From positions 1 to 10,599 of the forward strand of contig NATF01000014.1 in assembly GCA_002085205.1 (NCBI GenBank): 10,599 nucleotides of DNA, written 5' to 3'. Of this stretch, positions 1-8,791 are shown piece by piece. This stretch comes from Candidatus Cloacimonas sp. 4484_275 (GTDB taxonomy: Bacteria > Cloacimonadota > Cloacimonadia > Cloacimonadales > TCS61). The notes under the pieces were generated by a model, which was not told the DNA's origin, did not search any database, and saw only the letters and a program-made list of their open reading frames with translations. Both the position numbers and the translations under genes were made by a program. Each line of letters opens with the position of its first letter. The first letter of the stretch is position 1.

Positions 1-477
1 GTTTTGCTTTCTCTCATTCTTATCGGTTCTAATTTGGCGTTTCTTCGTTTTAATTTTTATCCGGCGAAAATTTTTATGGGAGACACGGGAAGTCTTTTTA
101 TCGGTTTTAATATCGCCGCGATTTCCGTTATCGGCTCCGCACAATACAAAGGAATTACCACAATGACTCTTTTGATTCCGATAATTGCTTCCGTAATTCC
201 GCTCACCGACACTTTTTTAGCCGTTTTCAGAAGAATAAAAAACAGAAAAAACATTTTTCAAGCCGATAAAGAACATCTTCATCATAAAATGCTCGAATTG
301 GGTTTTTCTCAGAAAACAGTTGCCGTCATCAGTTATATTGTCACTTTCATTTTCGGTTTAACGGCGTTCGGCTTTTCTTTTGCTCCCAAAGAAATTCTTT
401 TGATTGTGCTGTTGATTTTGATATTTATTCTAAGCGTGTTTATTTTTATAATATTAAAAAAAGGAATGTTAAAATGA
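1..477 (+). CDS. Polyprenyl-phosphate sugar-1-phosphate transferase (WecA/TagO/MraY family), C-terminal part
   Basis: This is the C-terminal part of an integral-membrane enzyme that moves a sugar-1-phosphate from a UDP-sugar onto a polyprenyl-phosphate carrier, the first step of O-antigen, teichoic-acid-type or related glycans. The frame is open at the left edge, so the N-terminal half lies outside the window. Visible family signatures are the FMGDTGS loop (about 73-93) and the HLHHKM motif (about 274-291), which matches the HxHH cytoplasmic motif of WecA/TagO proteins. Hydrophobic membrane segments lie before, between and after these motifs, with two near the C-terminus. The stop codon overlaps the next start (ATGA at 474-477), so the genes are translationally linked. 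The UDP-sugar substrate (GlcNAc or another) cannot be read from this fragment. MraY itself is less likely because of the HLHH motif and the glycan-locus setting. Confidence 0.9.
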   Translation, partial: VLLSLILIGSNLAFLRFNFYPAKIFMGDTGSLFIGFNIAAISVIGSAQYKGITTMTLLIPIIASVIPLTDTFLAVFRRIKNRKNIFQADKEHLHHKMLELGFSQKTVAVISYIVTFIFGLTAFGFSFAPKEILLIVLLILIFILSVFIFIILKKGMLK

Positions 478-2875
478 AAAAAATGAAAAAATTTTTTGGT
501 TTACTGGTTTTGCTGCTTTTTGTTGTAAATTTGACGGCAATCAAAAATTGGAAACTTTATACGAATACCACTTATATTTACGATATTTTGCGAGTAGGCG
601 ACAATCTTTTCATTGCCAGTTGGGGCGGATTGGAAATATTTACAATCTCGACCGAAACGATTTTGAGAAAAAATACACCACAATCGACGGACTATCCGAC
701 AATGATATCAAATGTTTGGATTATCAGGAAAATGAAGAGATGTTTTTACTCGGAACCGCCGATTCCGGAGTAAACCGAATGAACCCTTCCGGATTTCAAA
801 TGTCCATCACCGAAACAATCGGTCTTGTTTCCAACAATGTTCGCCAAATTGTTCACAACGATTCCTTGATTTTTATTTCAACGACAAACGGATTGAGTGT
901 TTTTTCGAATAACGAAAATTTTCCTTTTCCCGTTCTTCAAGAAAATTACACGGTCGAAAACGGTTTGTCGGATAACAAAATAACATCCTTGAAACTGACG
1001 GAAAATTATCTTTTGTGCGGGAGTGAATCCGGTTTGGATTTTGTTTCGATCGATTCGTTAAGCGAAGTTTCCGCTTGGCATCATTTGAATCCCGATAATT
1101 CTCCGTTGCCGTCGGAAAATGTTTCTTCGATTGCCGTTAAAGATGAAAAAATTGCGGTAGCTACCGATAACGGCATTTTATTTTCCGAAAATTTTATCGA
1201 TTTTTCGTCGGCGACAATTCTCAAAGAAGGAAATTCCGTTTTCCCGGTTTTCTTAGATTCCGACGAAAATCTGTGGTTCGGTTACGGAAAATGGAACGAA
1301 GATAATTTGACGATTGACGATTCTTCCGAAGTGGCGGTCGTCCGAATTGCCGAAAACGGAGACGAACGCATTTGGACGGTTTCGGAGAGCATTTTTACCA
1401 CTAACGAGATTTTCGGTTTTAAAGAATATGAGGGAGAGATTTTTGTCTACACTTGGGGAGAGGGAATTTTTATTTTTGACGGCGACGATTGGAACAAAAA
1501 CATCAAAAAAAATTGTATATTGGCAAATTTGGTTACGGATGTTGAAATCGATAAGAACAATAATATTTGGACTTGTAACGGTTATTACGGCGGAGTTCCC
1601 ATCGGAAAAGGAACAAAAGGAGTTTCCGAATTCGACGGCGCGAATTGGAATAATTTTACGGCGGAAAACAGCGGTTTGAGTAGCAATATCATTGTTACAA
1701 TTGCGGTGGACGGCAACAATAAAAAATGGTTCGGTTCTTGGAACATCAATAACAGCATTCCCGATTGGTATCCCGGAATTTCAGTTTATGACGATTCAAA
1801 TGACAGTTGGGAACATTACACGACCGCCGACGGTCTGTTGACTTCCACGATTTCCAAAATTTCGCTTGATTCCCAAAACAGGATTTGGGTTTGTTCTTAC
1901 GACGGTGGCGTAAACATTCTCGACGAAAACGGTTCGATTGAAAGCCAATTTACCATTCCGGAAGATCCGGATGATTTTCAGCAAAAAATCGTGTTTACTT
2001 TTCAAGCAAAGAACGCCACTTATATCGGTTCTTATTTTCACGGATTGAACATCTGGAATCATTCTTCCGATCCTGAAACGAACGGTGAATATTGGGAAGT
2101 AACGCCGTTCAGCGATTTGCAAAGCGGACAGATTTTCGATATTGTTTCCCGCGATTATTTCGGAACCGAAGAAATTTGGATTGCTTCTTCAAACGGACTT
2201 TATATGTTCGACGGCGTTTGGAATAAATTCGGAATAGACATAAAACGAAAAGATTACATCAACGGAAGTTGGCATTACGAACATGATCCTTATTATCTTT
2301 ATTTTGTCGATCAGGAAAGACTTTACGGCGCCGTTGCAACATATCCGACCGCGCTTTTTGTCGATCCTTTCGGAATTATTTGGATCGGTACTCACGATAA
2401 CGGAGTAACCGCTTACGACACTTATAATAACATCTTCACAACCTATAATACGGAAAACTCTGATTTGGTTTCCAATAGCGTCACCGATTTTGCTTACGAA
2501 TCAAAAACGGGAACTTTGTATATCGGTACGGTGGAAGGGTTAAATTCCGTGGAAATCGGAATTTCCGAAGAGGCAAACGAAGAAACAACTCTAAACAAAA
2601 TCAGAATATACCCGAATCCTTTTTATCCGGAACGAGGCGATGTTCTCAAAATCGAAAATCTTGCCGCGATTACCATGCCGAAAGGCAATACAAAATGCAA
2701 AATATACAATGCCGACGGTGATTTGATAATTACTCTGAAAAAAGATAACTTTCAACAATTTCATTGGAACGGTTCGAACGCCGCCGGAAAAAAATGCAGT
2801 TCCGGAATATATTTTTATGTTATTGGAACGGAGAACGGACAGATTGCCAGAGGAAAATTCGCTTTGATTCGTTAA
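474..2875 (+). CDS. Secreted propeller-repeat protein with FlgD-Ig/T9SS-type C-terminal domain; frame broken near residue 55-67
   Basis: The ATG at 474, preceded by aagga at 461-465, opens a signal peptide (MKKMKKFFGLLVLLLFVVNL..., likely cleaved after LTA) and one propeller blade ending in WGGLEIF. That frame stops at 773. The rest of the protein continues in the -1 frame to 2875, so the gene is split by a frameshift between about 639 and 674. The long part carries repeated blades like those of two-component-regulator propellers (YTTIDGLSDNDI, YTVENGLSDNKI, YTTADGLLTSTI, followed by IWVCSYDGGV or IWIGTHDNGV). From about 2600 to the end is a FlgD-Ig-like domain (IYPNPFYPERG, WNGSNAAGKK, SGIYFYVIG), the kind used as a type IX secretion signal. 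No kinase or DNA-binding part follows, so a secreted or surface role is more likely than signalling. It sits between glycan genes. The frameshift may be a real mutation, a sequencing indel, or a recoding site. An ATG at 548 in the long frame lacks the signal peptide and is a poor start. Confidence 0.8.
668..674 (+). other. A_AAA_AAT slippery-type heptamer at the frame junction
   Basis: In the frame that starts at 474, the codons here are aga aaa aat, giving the heptamer A AAA AAT in the phase needed for a -1 slip. A -1 shift here would join the signal-peptide frame to the long propeller frame. Against programmed recoding: the -1 frame already reads as good propeller sequence upstream of the heptamer (NLDRNDFEKKYTTIDG). 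That places the break nearer 639-644, and a single base lost there (for example one T from the run at 639-641) explains it equally well. Only a weak hairpin (cgga cta tccg) lies downstream. Confidence 0.3.
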
Positions 2876-2876
2876 A

Positions 2877-3545
2877 ATGAAAAAAAGAAAATTACTCTTT
2901 ATTTCGGCATACACGGCATCTTTTGTGAAAAATGATTTGAATTTTTTACAAAAACATTTCTCCGTTCGGGAATTGATATTTTCCGGCGGAAAGAATCCGC
3001 TCGAAATTATCAAAACCGTTTTTTTGATTTTCAGAGAAATTCTTAGAAACGAAATTGTGTATTGTTGGTTTGCGGATTTCAGAGCGTTTGTAGCTGTTTT
3101 TCTGGCAAAACTATTCGGCAAAAAATCGATTTTTAAATTTATTCTCGTCGGCAAATTTATGGATGATTCGATTGAATATTTGCGCTCCATTGCCGCCGAA
3201 AATGTGGAATTTACCGGTTTCGTCGAATTTGAAAAACTTTCCGAGTTTTATCAAAAAGCAAAAGTGTATGTGCAAGTTTCCGCTCACGAGGCTTTCGGGC
3301 TTTCTCTGGCGGAAGCGATGCTTTGCGAATGTGTTCCCGTGGTCACGAGAAGAGGTGCGATTCCGGAAGTGGCTGGCGAAAACGGTTTTTATGTGGATTT
3401 CGATAATCCGCAAAAAACGGCGGCGGCGATTTTGCAGGCGATGAATTCGGAAAAAGGAAAAGAAGCGCGGCAGCATATTTTGAAAAATTTTTGTTTAAAA
3501 GAGAGAGAAGAGAAAATCGTGAAAGCGATTAACGAGATATTATGA
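2877..3545 (+). CDS. GT4-family glycosyltransferase, short, middle region apparently missing
   Basis: This 222-residue protein has the two ends of a GT-B fold, family-4 glycosyltransferase but not the middle. Residues 1-85 resemble the N-terminal Rossmann domain (MKKRKLLFISAYTASFVKND, then a membrane-associated-looking FRAFVAVFLAKLFGKKSI). From residue 86 the text jumps straight to the second half of the C-terminal domain: FKFILVGKFMDDS, then FTGFVEFEKLSEFY, then the EX7E motif EAFGLSLAE at 138-146, then the GAIPEVAGENG loop. Family members are usually about 340-400 residues long. The linker, the acceptor-side residues and the R/K...K phosphate-binding residues of the donor site are absent. 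It starts 1 base after the propeller stop and overlaps the next gene by ATGA. The frame is intact, so this looks like an in-frame internal deletion and may be inactive. The GT4 assignment is firm; activity is doubtful. Confidence 0.82.
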   Translation: MKKRKLLFISAYTASFVKNDLNFLQKHFSVRELIFSGGKNPLEIIKTVFLIFREILRNEIVYCWFADFRAFVAVFLAKLFGKKSIFKFILVGKFMDDSIEYLRSIAAENVEFTGFVEFEKLSEFYQKAKVYVQVSAHEAFGLSLAEAMLCECVPVVTRRGAIPEVAGENGFYVDFDNPQKTAAAILQAMNSEKGKEARQHILKNFCLKEREEKIVKAINEIL

Positions 3546-5083
3546 AATTAGCGGTCGGAATTTGCGGTTTTCAACCGGGTTACGAAATAATTCTAAAACA
3601 GGAAGGGATTCCTTTTCGAACGATATCCGAAGATTACGATTTTGAAAAGGAAGATTTTGCCGTTATTATTTTGGGAAGAAATGCCGTTTCTCGAAAAGAA
3701 AAGATTATGGATTTTCTGCATTCCGGCGGATTTGTTTTGTCGGAAGCGGAAATTTTCGCGGAATTGTTTCATTTGAGAATTAAAACCAAAAAAGTCGATT
3801 ATCTGATTGCTGAAGAAAAGTCGGATTTTTCGGAAGTTGATTTTGCGGATATTTTCGGAAAAATAAGTATAATAAAAGACGCCAAATCGGAATTTCTCGA
3901 TAAAAATCTGCAAATTCGTTTTCGGAAAATCGGTAACGGCGGAGCGATTATTTTGCCGTTTGATGTAAATCTTCTGATTACGGATTTTCGTTCGATGCGC
4001 AAAAAATTTTATTATCCGCGCAAAGAACAACCTTCGGAAATTGTGGCAAAGATTTCCAAAGCAAAAATCCGAAAAATCGTGATGATCGCTTTGCGTTCAC
4101 TTTTTTTTCGCAACAACCTTCCTTTGGTACGGCTTTCCTATTTTCCCGAAAATTGGAAAAGCATTTTTATTTTCAGGCTGGATACCGATTTCTGTTCTTT
4201 TGCCGATGCCGAAAAAATGTATGAAATTTGCCGGCAAAACGACATCAGAGCAACTTGGTTTTTGGATACCGAATCGGATGAAAAAATAAAACAATATGCC
4301 GCTTTTAAAAATCAGGAATTAGCCCTTCACTGTTACAAACACAAGGTTTATGATACCGAACGCGAAAATTTTGCCAATTTGGAAATTGGAGTCCGTAAAT
4401 TAGAAAAAGCGGGCGTTAAACCGGTGGGATTCGCCGCTCCTTTCGGAGATTGGAATCTTGCTTTGGCTCATGCTTTGGAGAAAATGAAATTTTTCTATTC
4501 TTCGGAATTTACTCTGGACTACGATAATTTGCCCTTTTTTCCGTTTGTTGCGGGAAAATTTTCTTCCGTGTTGCAAATCCCGATTCATCCCGTTAGTTTG
4601 GGAAGATTGCGCCGCTCTCATTTTTCCGAAGATGAGATGTTGCAATATTTTAGGCAAGTTATTCGGCAAAAATACGAAAAGCGCGAACCGATTATAATTT
4701 ATCATCATCCGCATCATTTGCATTTTAACATATTCGACGCTATTTTCAAAGAAGTTAGCGAATTTGAAAATTTGGGTTTTCTCACAATGACGGAGTTTGC
4801 TCAATGGTGGAAATTTAGGAGTAATTTGCAAATTTTTCCCGAATTTTCGCACAACAAAATTTTGTTGAAAAAGGAAAATTTGAATAAAAATGTCAGTTTG
4901 GAAGTTCAAATTCCGCAAGGTGTTGCCTATTTGAATATGGAAAAGTCGGAAATTGATTTGGATGAAATCGACTTTCAGAAAGAGAAAAGTAGGGGAATGA
5001 AAGTCGATTATAAATATTTGCACAAAAAAGGTTGGCGAGAATTTCTTTATGACTGGGAAACAAGGAGAAATAAGAAAAAATGA
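3542..5083 (+). CDS. Polysaccharide deacetylase-family (NodB-fold) protein with an N-terminal extra domain
   Basis: This 513-residue protein has a central NodB-type deacetylase fold, a family that removes N- or O-acetyl groups from glycans with a bound metal. Visible motifs are FRLDTDF at 211-217 (the motif-1 Asp pair, D214/D216), ALHCYKH at 261-267 (H263/H267, the H-x3-H metal site), GFAAPFGDWN at 296-305 (motif-3-like substrate loop), and IIIYHHPHH at 384-392 (C-terminal motif with the late His). Residues 1 to about 200 form an unrecognised alpha/beta domain (ICGFQPGYEIILKQEGIPF, then LHSGGFVLSEAEIFAELF) that resembles an NAD- or glutamine-amidotransferase-like Rossmann fold only in general style. 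About 75 residues at the C-terminus are a charged tail. No signal peptide is seen, so it may act in the cytoplasm on lipid-linked glycan. It overlaps both neighbours by ATGA, fixing it in the glycan operon. The exact substrate is unknown. Confidence 0.85.
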   Translation: MKLAVGICGFQPGYEIILKQEGIPFRTISEDYDFEKEDFAVIILGRNAVSRKEKIMDFLHSGGFVLSEAEIFAELFHLRIKTKKVDYLIAEEKSDFSEVDFADIFGKISIIKDAKSEFLDKNLQIRFRKIGNGGAIILPFDVNLLITDFRSMRKKFYYPRKEQPSEIVAKISKAKIRKIVMIALRSLFFRNNLPLVRLSYFPENWKSIFIFRLDTDFCSFADAEKMYEICRQNDIRATWFLDTESDEKIKQYAAFKNQELALHCYKHKVYDTERENFANLEIGVRKLEKAGVKPVGFAAPFGDWNLALAHALEKMKFFYSSEFTLDYDNLPFFPFVAGKFSSVLQIPIHPVSLGRLRRSHFSEDEMLQYFRQVIRQKYEKREPIIIYHHPHHLHFNIFDAIFKEVSEFENLGFLTMTEFAQWWKFRSNLQIFPEFSHNKILLKKENLNKNVSLEVQIPQGVAYLNMEKSEIDLDEIDFQKEKSRGMKVDYKYLHKKGWREFLYDWETRRNKKK

Positions 5084-6120
5084 GAATATTTTTGGCGAGT
5101 TATCAGGCTTTGATGTTAAATCGGGGCGGACCGACTTATAAATTGATTGCTCTTCGGGAAAATCTGCGCAAAATCGGAGTTGAAGCGGAATTTTTCAATA
5201 TGTGGGATTTTGATTTGAAATTGGAGAAAACCGATTTGGTTCATATCTTCAACACGAACATCGGCACTTATTCGTTGGCGGCAAATTTAAAACTTTACGG
5301 CGCCAAATTTGTGGTAAATCCTATATTTTTCAGCAATCATTCTCCCGAAATAATCAAATTGTACAGATTGATGGAAGCGCCGTTTCGCAAAATTTTCAAA
5401 CGAACTTTTTCCGATTACGATATTACGAAATTTGCCTGTGACAACGCGGAAAAAGTGCTTCCCAACACAAAAGCGGAAGGGAATTTGCTAATAAAAGGTT
5501 TGGGAATAGAAAAAAACAAAGTGCAAGTGATTTATAACGGTGTGGAGAAAAGATTTCTGGAAGCGGACGCTTCCCTTTTTCAAAAAAAATACGGTTTGAA
5601 AGATTTTGTGCTTTATGTCGGTCATCTGGGTCCGGTTCGCAAAAACGGAAAAAACATCATTCGGGCATTGCAAAAACTTGATGTTCCGTCGGTAATCATT
5701 GCCGATATTTTGCACAACGAAGAAGGACAGTGGTGCAGAAACGAGATTGAAAAAAGCAAAAACATCCGTCTGATAGAATGGTTGCGACACGATGACCCGC
5801 TTTTTGCTTCCGCTTACGCCGCGTGTCACACATTTATTTTGCCGACTCGTTATGAAACTCCCGGAAGAGCGGCTCTGGAAGCGGCTCTTGCAGGAGCGAA
5901 TGTTGTTATCACTCCGTTTGGCGGCACCACCGAATATTTCCGAAATTTTGCCGAATATGTAAATCCGCATTCGGTCGAATCAATCGGAAAAGGAATTGAG
6001 AAAGCGCTTAACAAAAAGAAAGACGAAGAATTGAAAAATCATATCAAAAATAATTTTCTTTGGGAAAATATTGCCGTTCAAACCGCCGAAATGTATCAAG
6101 AAATTTTGCGTTTTAAGTAA
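5080..6120 (+). CDS. GT4-family glycosyltransferase
   Basis: This is a full-length (346 aa) retaining, GT-B-fold glycosyltransferase of family 4, expected to add a sugar from a nucleotide-sugar donor to the growing lipid-linked glycan at the cytoplasmic face. The N-terminal domain opens with MRIFLASYQALMLNRGGPTY, including a glycine-rich donor/acceptor loop. The linker contains KVQVIYNGVEKRF, the usual NGV/NGID hinge. The C-terminal domain has VLYVGHLGPVRKNGKNIIRAL (phosphate-binding Arg/Lys) and the EX7E motif ETPGRAALE at 259-267, then GTTEYFRNFAEYVNP. All parts missing from the shorter transferase at 2877-3545 are present here. The start overlaps the deacetylase stop by ATGA, with aaggag at 5062-5067 upstream. 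The sugar transferred cannot be told from sequence. Confidence 0.92.
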   Translation: MRIFLASYQALMLNRGGPTYKLIALRENLRKIGVEAEFFNMWDFDLKLEKTDLVHIFNTNIGTYSLAANLKLYGAKFVVNPIFFSNHSPEIIKLYRLMEAPFRKIFKRTFSDYDITKFACDNAEKVLPNTKAEGNLLIKGLGIEKNKVQVIYNGVEKRFLEADASLFQKKYGLKDFVLYVGHLGPVRKNGKNIIRALQKLDVPSVIIADILHNEEGQWCRNEIEKSKNIRLIEWLRHDDPLFASAYAACHTFILPTRYETPGRAALEAALAGANVVITPFGGTTEYFRNFAEYVNPHSVESIGKGIEKALNKKKDEELKNHIKNNFLWENIAVQTAEMYQEILRFK

Positions 6121-6136
6121 AGCGACGGAATGAAAA

Positions 6137-7588
6137 ATGAATAAATATTTCGGGAAAGCGATTGCTTATTCGGCAGGAAACATTTTCAATAAATTTTTAC
6201 TCTTGTTTTTGCTGCCGATTTTCACGCATTTGCTCAAACCCGAAGAATACGCGATTTATGTGAATTTAACCGTCTTTATTTCTTTTGCCAATCTCATTTA
6301 TTTTTTGGGAATACAACAATCCCTGTTTTCTCATTTTTACATTCGAAAAAATGATGATTACAAATTCACCCTTATCTCTTCAATTTATGTTACCATTGCC
6401 GTTTTTGGTTTTTTTGTGTCCTCTTTGATTATTTTATTCAGGAATCGAATTCCGTTTTTTCTAAAGATTTCCGCCAATCATCCGGAATTGTTTGTTTTTG
6501 TCGCCGTAATTTGTTTTGCCGATGTTATTTACGGAATAACTCTCAGCATTATTAATATGCAGGAAAAATCGATAAATTATGCGATTCTTTCCGGCGTAAA
6601 AAATTTACTGTTTTTTATTTTAGTGCTTATCGGTTATGTTTTGGGAAGACTTTCTCTGTTCTATATTTTTCTGTTTTTAACGATTTCTTCCGTAATTTCC
6701 GCATTTGTATCACTGTTTGATATTAACGGATTTTTGCGGACTCTGAAAGTTCAAAGGAAAATTGTTTTCTCATTTTCCATTATGAAATCTGTTCTGTCAT
6801 TCGGATTGGTGATGATTCCCGGAACTTTTTCCATGATAATTTTGCGATTGGCAGACCGATATATGCTCACTTATTTATCACCGAATTCACTTCACGATGT
6901 AGGAATTTACGCTATTGGTTATCGCGTGGGAACGATTATGCAATTTCCGGTTTCAATCGTTAGTTTGGCATTTTTTCCGTATGCGATGAAAATCGGAAAC
7001 TCTCCGCAAGCAAAAGATTCTTATCGCCGAATTTTCCGCTATTTCACGGTTTTTGGTGCGATTTTCGGATTTTTGATAATTCTCTTTTCGCCGGAAATTT
7101 TCCTGATTTTTATTGCCCAACCTTATCATGAAGCAATTAAAATAGTTTTTGCGGGCGTGATTTCCTTTTATCTTTTGGGAATTTTTAACATCATTAATCT
7201 GAATTTTTATGTTGATAAAAAAGCCGGAAAAATTGCAACCGCCGTTATTCTCGGAGCACTTTTGAATATCATTTTGAATTTTATTTTCATCCCGCGTTTC
7301 GGAATTTACGGCGCAGGAATCGCTTCCGTTATCGCCTATCTTTTCATCGTAATTTACAATTTTTATTTCGAAAGAAAATTTTACCATACCGGTTATAAAA
7401 TGCTTCCGGTTTCGATCGCTCTCGTTCTTTTGCTTTCGGTTGCCGCTTTGAATTTTGTGTTGTCAACAAATACGACGCTTATTTTTTTCAAAATGCTTTT
7501 TCTGTTGGTGCTGCTGGCGCTTTTTTTCGTATATTGGAAAAAAGGGAAAAGAATGGAAATTTTTTCCACAATTTTAAAAAAGGATTAG
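6137..7588 (+). CDS. Wzx-like polysaccharide flippase (MOP/PST family)
   Basis: This 483-residue protein is almost wholly hydrophobic, with roughly 12-14 predicted membrane helices. The beginning (MNKYFGKAIAYSAGNIFNKF, then LLFLLPIFTHLLKPEEYAIY) is typical of polysaccharide transporters of the MOP superfamily, which flip undecaprenyl-linked repeat units from the inner to the outer face of the cytoplasmic membrane. Other family-like parts are the GLVMIPGTFSMIILRLADRYMLTYL stretch in the middle and the ...ALLNIILNFIFIPRFGIYGA... helix pair in the second half. It follows the GT4 gene after 16 bases, with a weak Shine-Dalgarno (acgga). The earlier ATG at 6130 leads to a stop after four codons, so 6137 is the start. 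No Wzy polymerase is recognised in the window. A MurJ-like role is less likely given the neighbours. Confidence 0.9.
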   Translation: MNKYFGKAIAYSAGNIFNKFLLLFLLPIFTHLLKPEEYAIYVNLTVFISFANLIYFLGIQQSLFSHFYIRKNDDYKFTLISSIYVTIAVFGFFVSSLIILFRNRIPFFLKISANHPELFVFVAVICFADVIYGITLSIINMQEKSINYAILSGVKNLLFFILVLIGYVLGRLSLFYIFLFLTISSVISAFVSLFDINGFLRTLKVQRKIVFSFSIMKSVLSFGLVMIPGTFSMIILRLADRYMLTYLSPNSLHDVGIYAIGYRVGTIMQFPVSIVSLAFFPYAMKIGNSPQAKDSYRRIFRYFTVFGAIFGFLIILFSPEIFLIFIAQPYHEAIKIVFAGVISFYLLGIFNIINLNFYVDKKAGKIATAVILGALLNIILNFIFIPRFGIYGAGIASVIAYLFIVIYNFYFERKFYHTGYKMLPVSIALVLLLSVAALNFVLSTNTTLIFFKMLFLLVLLALFFVYWKKGKRMEIFSTILKKD

Positions 7589-7613
7589 CAAAATTCACTT
7601 TTCGGGGGTAAAT

Positions 7614-8630
7614 TTGAAATTCAATTTCGGAAACAAAGAATCGACAATAATTTTTTCGGACGAGTTCCGCTTTCCGCAAGAACGAGCCGTTGTCATTATA
7701 GATACAAAAGTTCTTTCTTTATATGAAAACGAACTGCATAACTTTTTGAAAGATTTGCCGGTTTTTGCTTTGGAAGCGTCCGAGGAAAATAAAAGTTTGC
7801 AAACGATTTCCGAAATTTATGAATTTTTTCAGGATAACGATGTTAATCGGTCAACCGTGATTTATGGAATTGGTGGCGGAATAACTACGGACATTGCCGG
7901 TTTTGCCGCTTCCACATACATGCGCGGCTGCAAATTAAACTTTGTTCCGACTACTTTTTTGGGAATGATAGATGCCGCTATCGGCGGAAAAACGGCGGTG
8001 AATTTTCGTAGAATAAAAAATAATATCGGTTCGTTTTACCCGGCCGAAAAAATTTTTATCGTTTCCCGATTTTTAAAAACTCTTCCCGAAAAAGAACTGA
8101 ACAACGGTTGGGCGGAATGCATCAAAATTTCTTTGATTAAACCGACTGACTTTTATAAAATCTTGCTTTCGTCCGAAAAAAAAATCTCCGAGGCAATTAT
8201 TCGGAAAGCTATCGAATTGAAAGCGAAGATTTGTGAGGAAGATCCTTTTGAGAAGAATATTCGAAAGTTTCTGAATTTGGGTCATACTTTTGCTCATATT
8301 TTTGAATCAATCTCAAATTATAAAATTTCTCACGGAACTGCGGTTACCCTTGGAATCAGGTCTGCGGCGATTTTGAGTTTGCGGAAAAAATTGATCGATG
8401 AAAACCAATTTGAGAAAATAATTTATCCGTTTGATTTGTTCGGGCTTCCTGCAAAAATCGATTTTTCCCGAAACTTACTCGATGAATCGGCAATTGAAAA
8501 AATTATGCGGAAAGACAAAAAAAACACTTCAAAATTTAATTTGATTCTTTTTCGGGCTTTTCAAAAAGTCTTTGTTTATGAAACTTCCGAGACGGAAGAA
8601 ATCCGAAAGGTGATAGAAAAAGTTTGGTGA
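7614..8630 (+). CDS. aroB: 3-dehydroquinate synthase-family protein (AroB-like)
   Basis: This 338-residue protein belongs to the NAD- and metal-dependent sugar-phosphate cyclase family; the best-known member turns DAHP into 3-dehydroquinate in the shikimate pathway. Visible residues are the GGGITTDIAGF dinucleotide loop at 87-97, RG at 104-105, PTTFLGMIDAAIGGKTAVN at 112-130, KNNIG at 135-139, the zinc ligands E168 (WAECIK), H224 (NLGHTFAH) and H240 (SHGTAV), and R217 in the IRKFLNLGH segment. It starts at a TTG, supported by ggggg at 7604-7608 five bases upstream; no in-frame ATG lies nearby. It is slightly shorter than typical AroB (about 350-370). It follows the flippase after 25 bases and ends the operon. 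The family is certain. True DHQ synthase is the likely reading because the usual AroB residues are kept, but a cyclase dedicated to surface sugars cannot be excluded. Confidence 0.8.
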   Translation: MKFNFGNKESTIIFSDEFRFPQERAVVIIDTKVLSLYENELHNFLKDLPVFALEASEENKSLQTISEIYEFFQDNDVNRSTVIYGIGGGITTDIAGFAASTYMRGCKLNFVPTTFLGMIDAAIGGKTAVNFRRIKNNIGSFYPAEKIFIVSRFLKTLPEKELNNGWAECIKISLIKPTDFYKILLSSEKKISEAIIRKAIELKAKICEEDPFEKNIRKFLNLGHTFAHIFESISNYKISHGTAVTLGIRSAAILSLRKKLIDENQFEKIIYPFDLFGLPAKIDFSRNLLDESAIEKIMRKDKKNTSKFNLILFRAFQKVFVYETSETEEIRKVIEKVW

Positions 8631-8720
8631 AAGTTTGAAATAGAAACAATAAAATATTTTTTCCTATTTTTTGATTGTTTGTTTCGGCAGATTACGACAC
8701 GATTATTTTACCGAAAAAAT

Positions 8721-8748
8721 TTGACAAAAGAGTATTGGTTCCTAAATT
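8721..8748 (+). promoter_or_regulatory. Promoter-like -35/-10 pair
   Basis: TTGACA at 8721-8726 is followed after 16 bases by TAAATT at 8743-8748, a good sigma-70-like spacing. It would drive transcription into the short ORF at 8792 and the accessory genes beyond it. The call rests on sequence match alone, and AT-rich DNA gives such matches by chance. If the host uses a Bacteroidetes-type promoter consensus, the match carries less weight. Confidence 0.35.
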
Positions 8749-8791
8749 CTAGTGCAGCTTCGCCATACATTTGTCGGAGTGAGGAGAATAT

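Noticed and set aside
548..640. ATG at 548 as the true start of the propeller gene
   Set aside because: It lacks a signal peptide and Shine-Dalgarno, and its first 30 residues do not look like propeller sequence, whereas the overlapping frame from 474 supplies a proper signal peptide and blade.
2591..3190. 199-codon minus-strand ORF
   Set aside because: It lies opposite the conserved C-terminal domain of the propeller and the glycosyltransferase start, and its peptide has low-complexity, shadow-like composition with no recognisable motif.
4400..5023. 207-codon minus-strand ORF
   Set aside because: It is antisense to the motif-bearing deacetylase gene; the peptide is Phe/Ile/Lys/Asn-rich and shows no domain.
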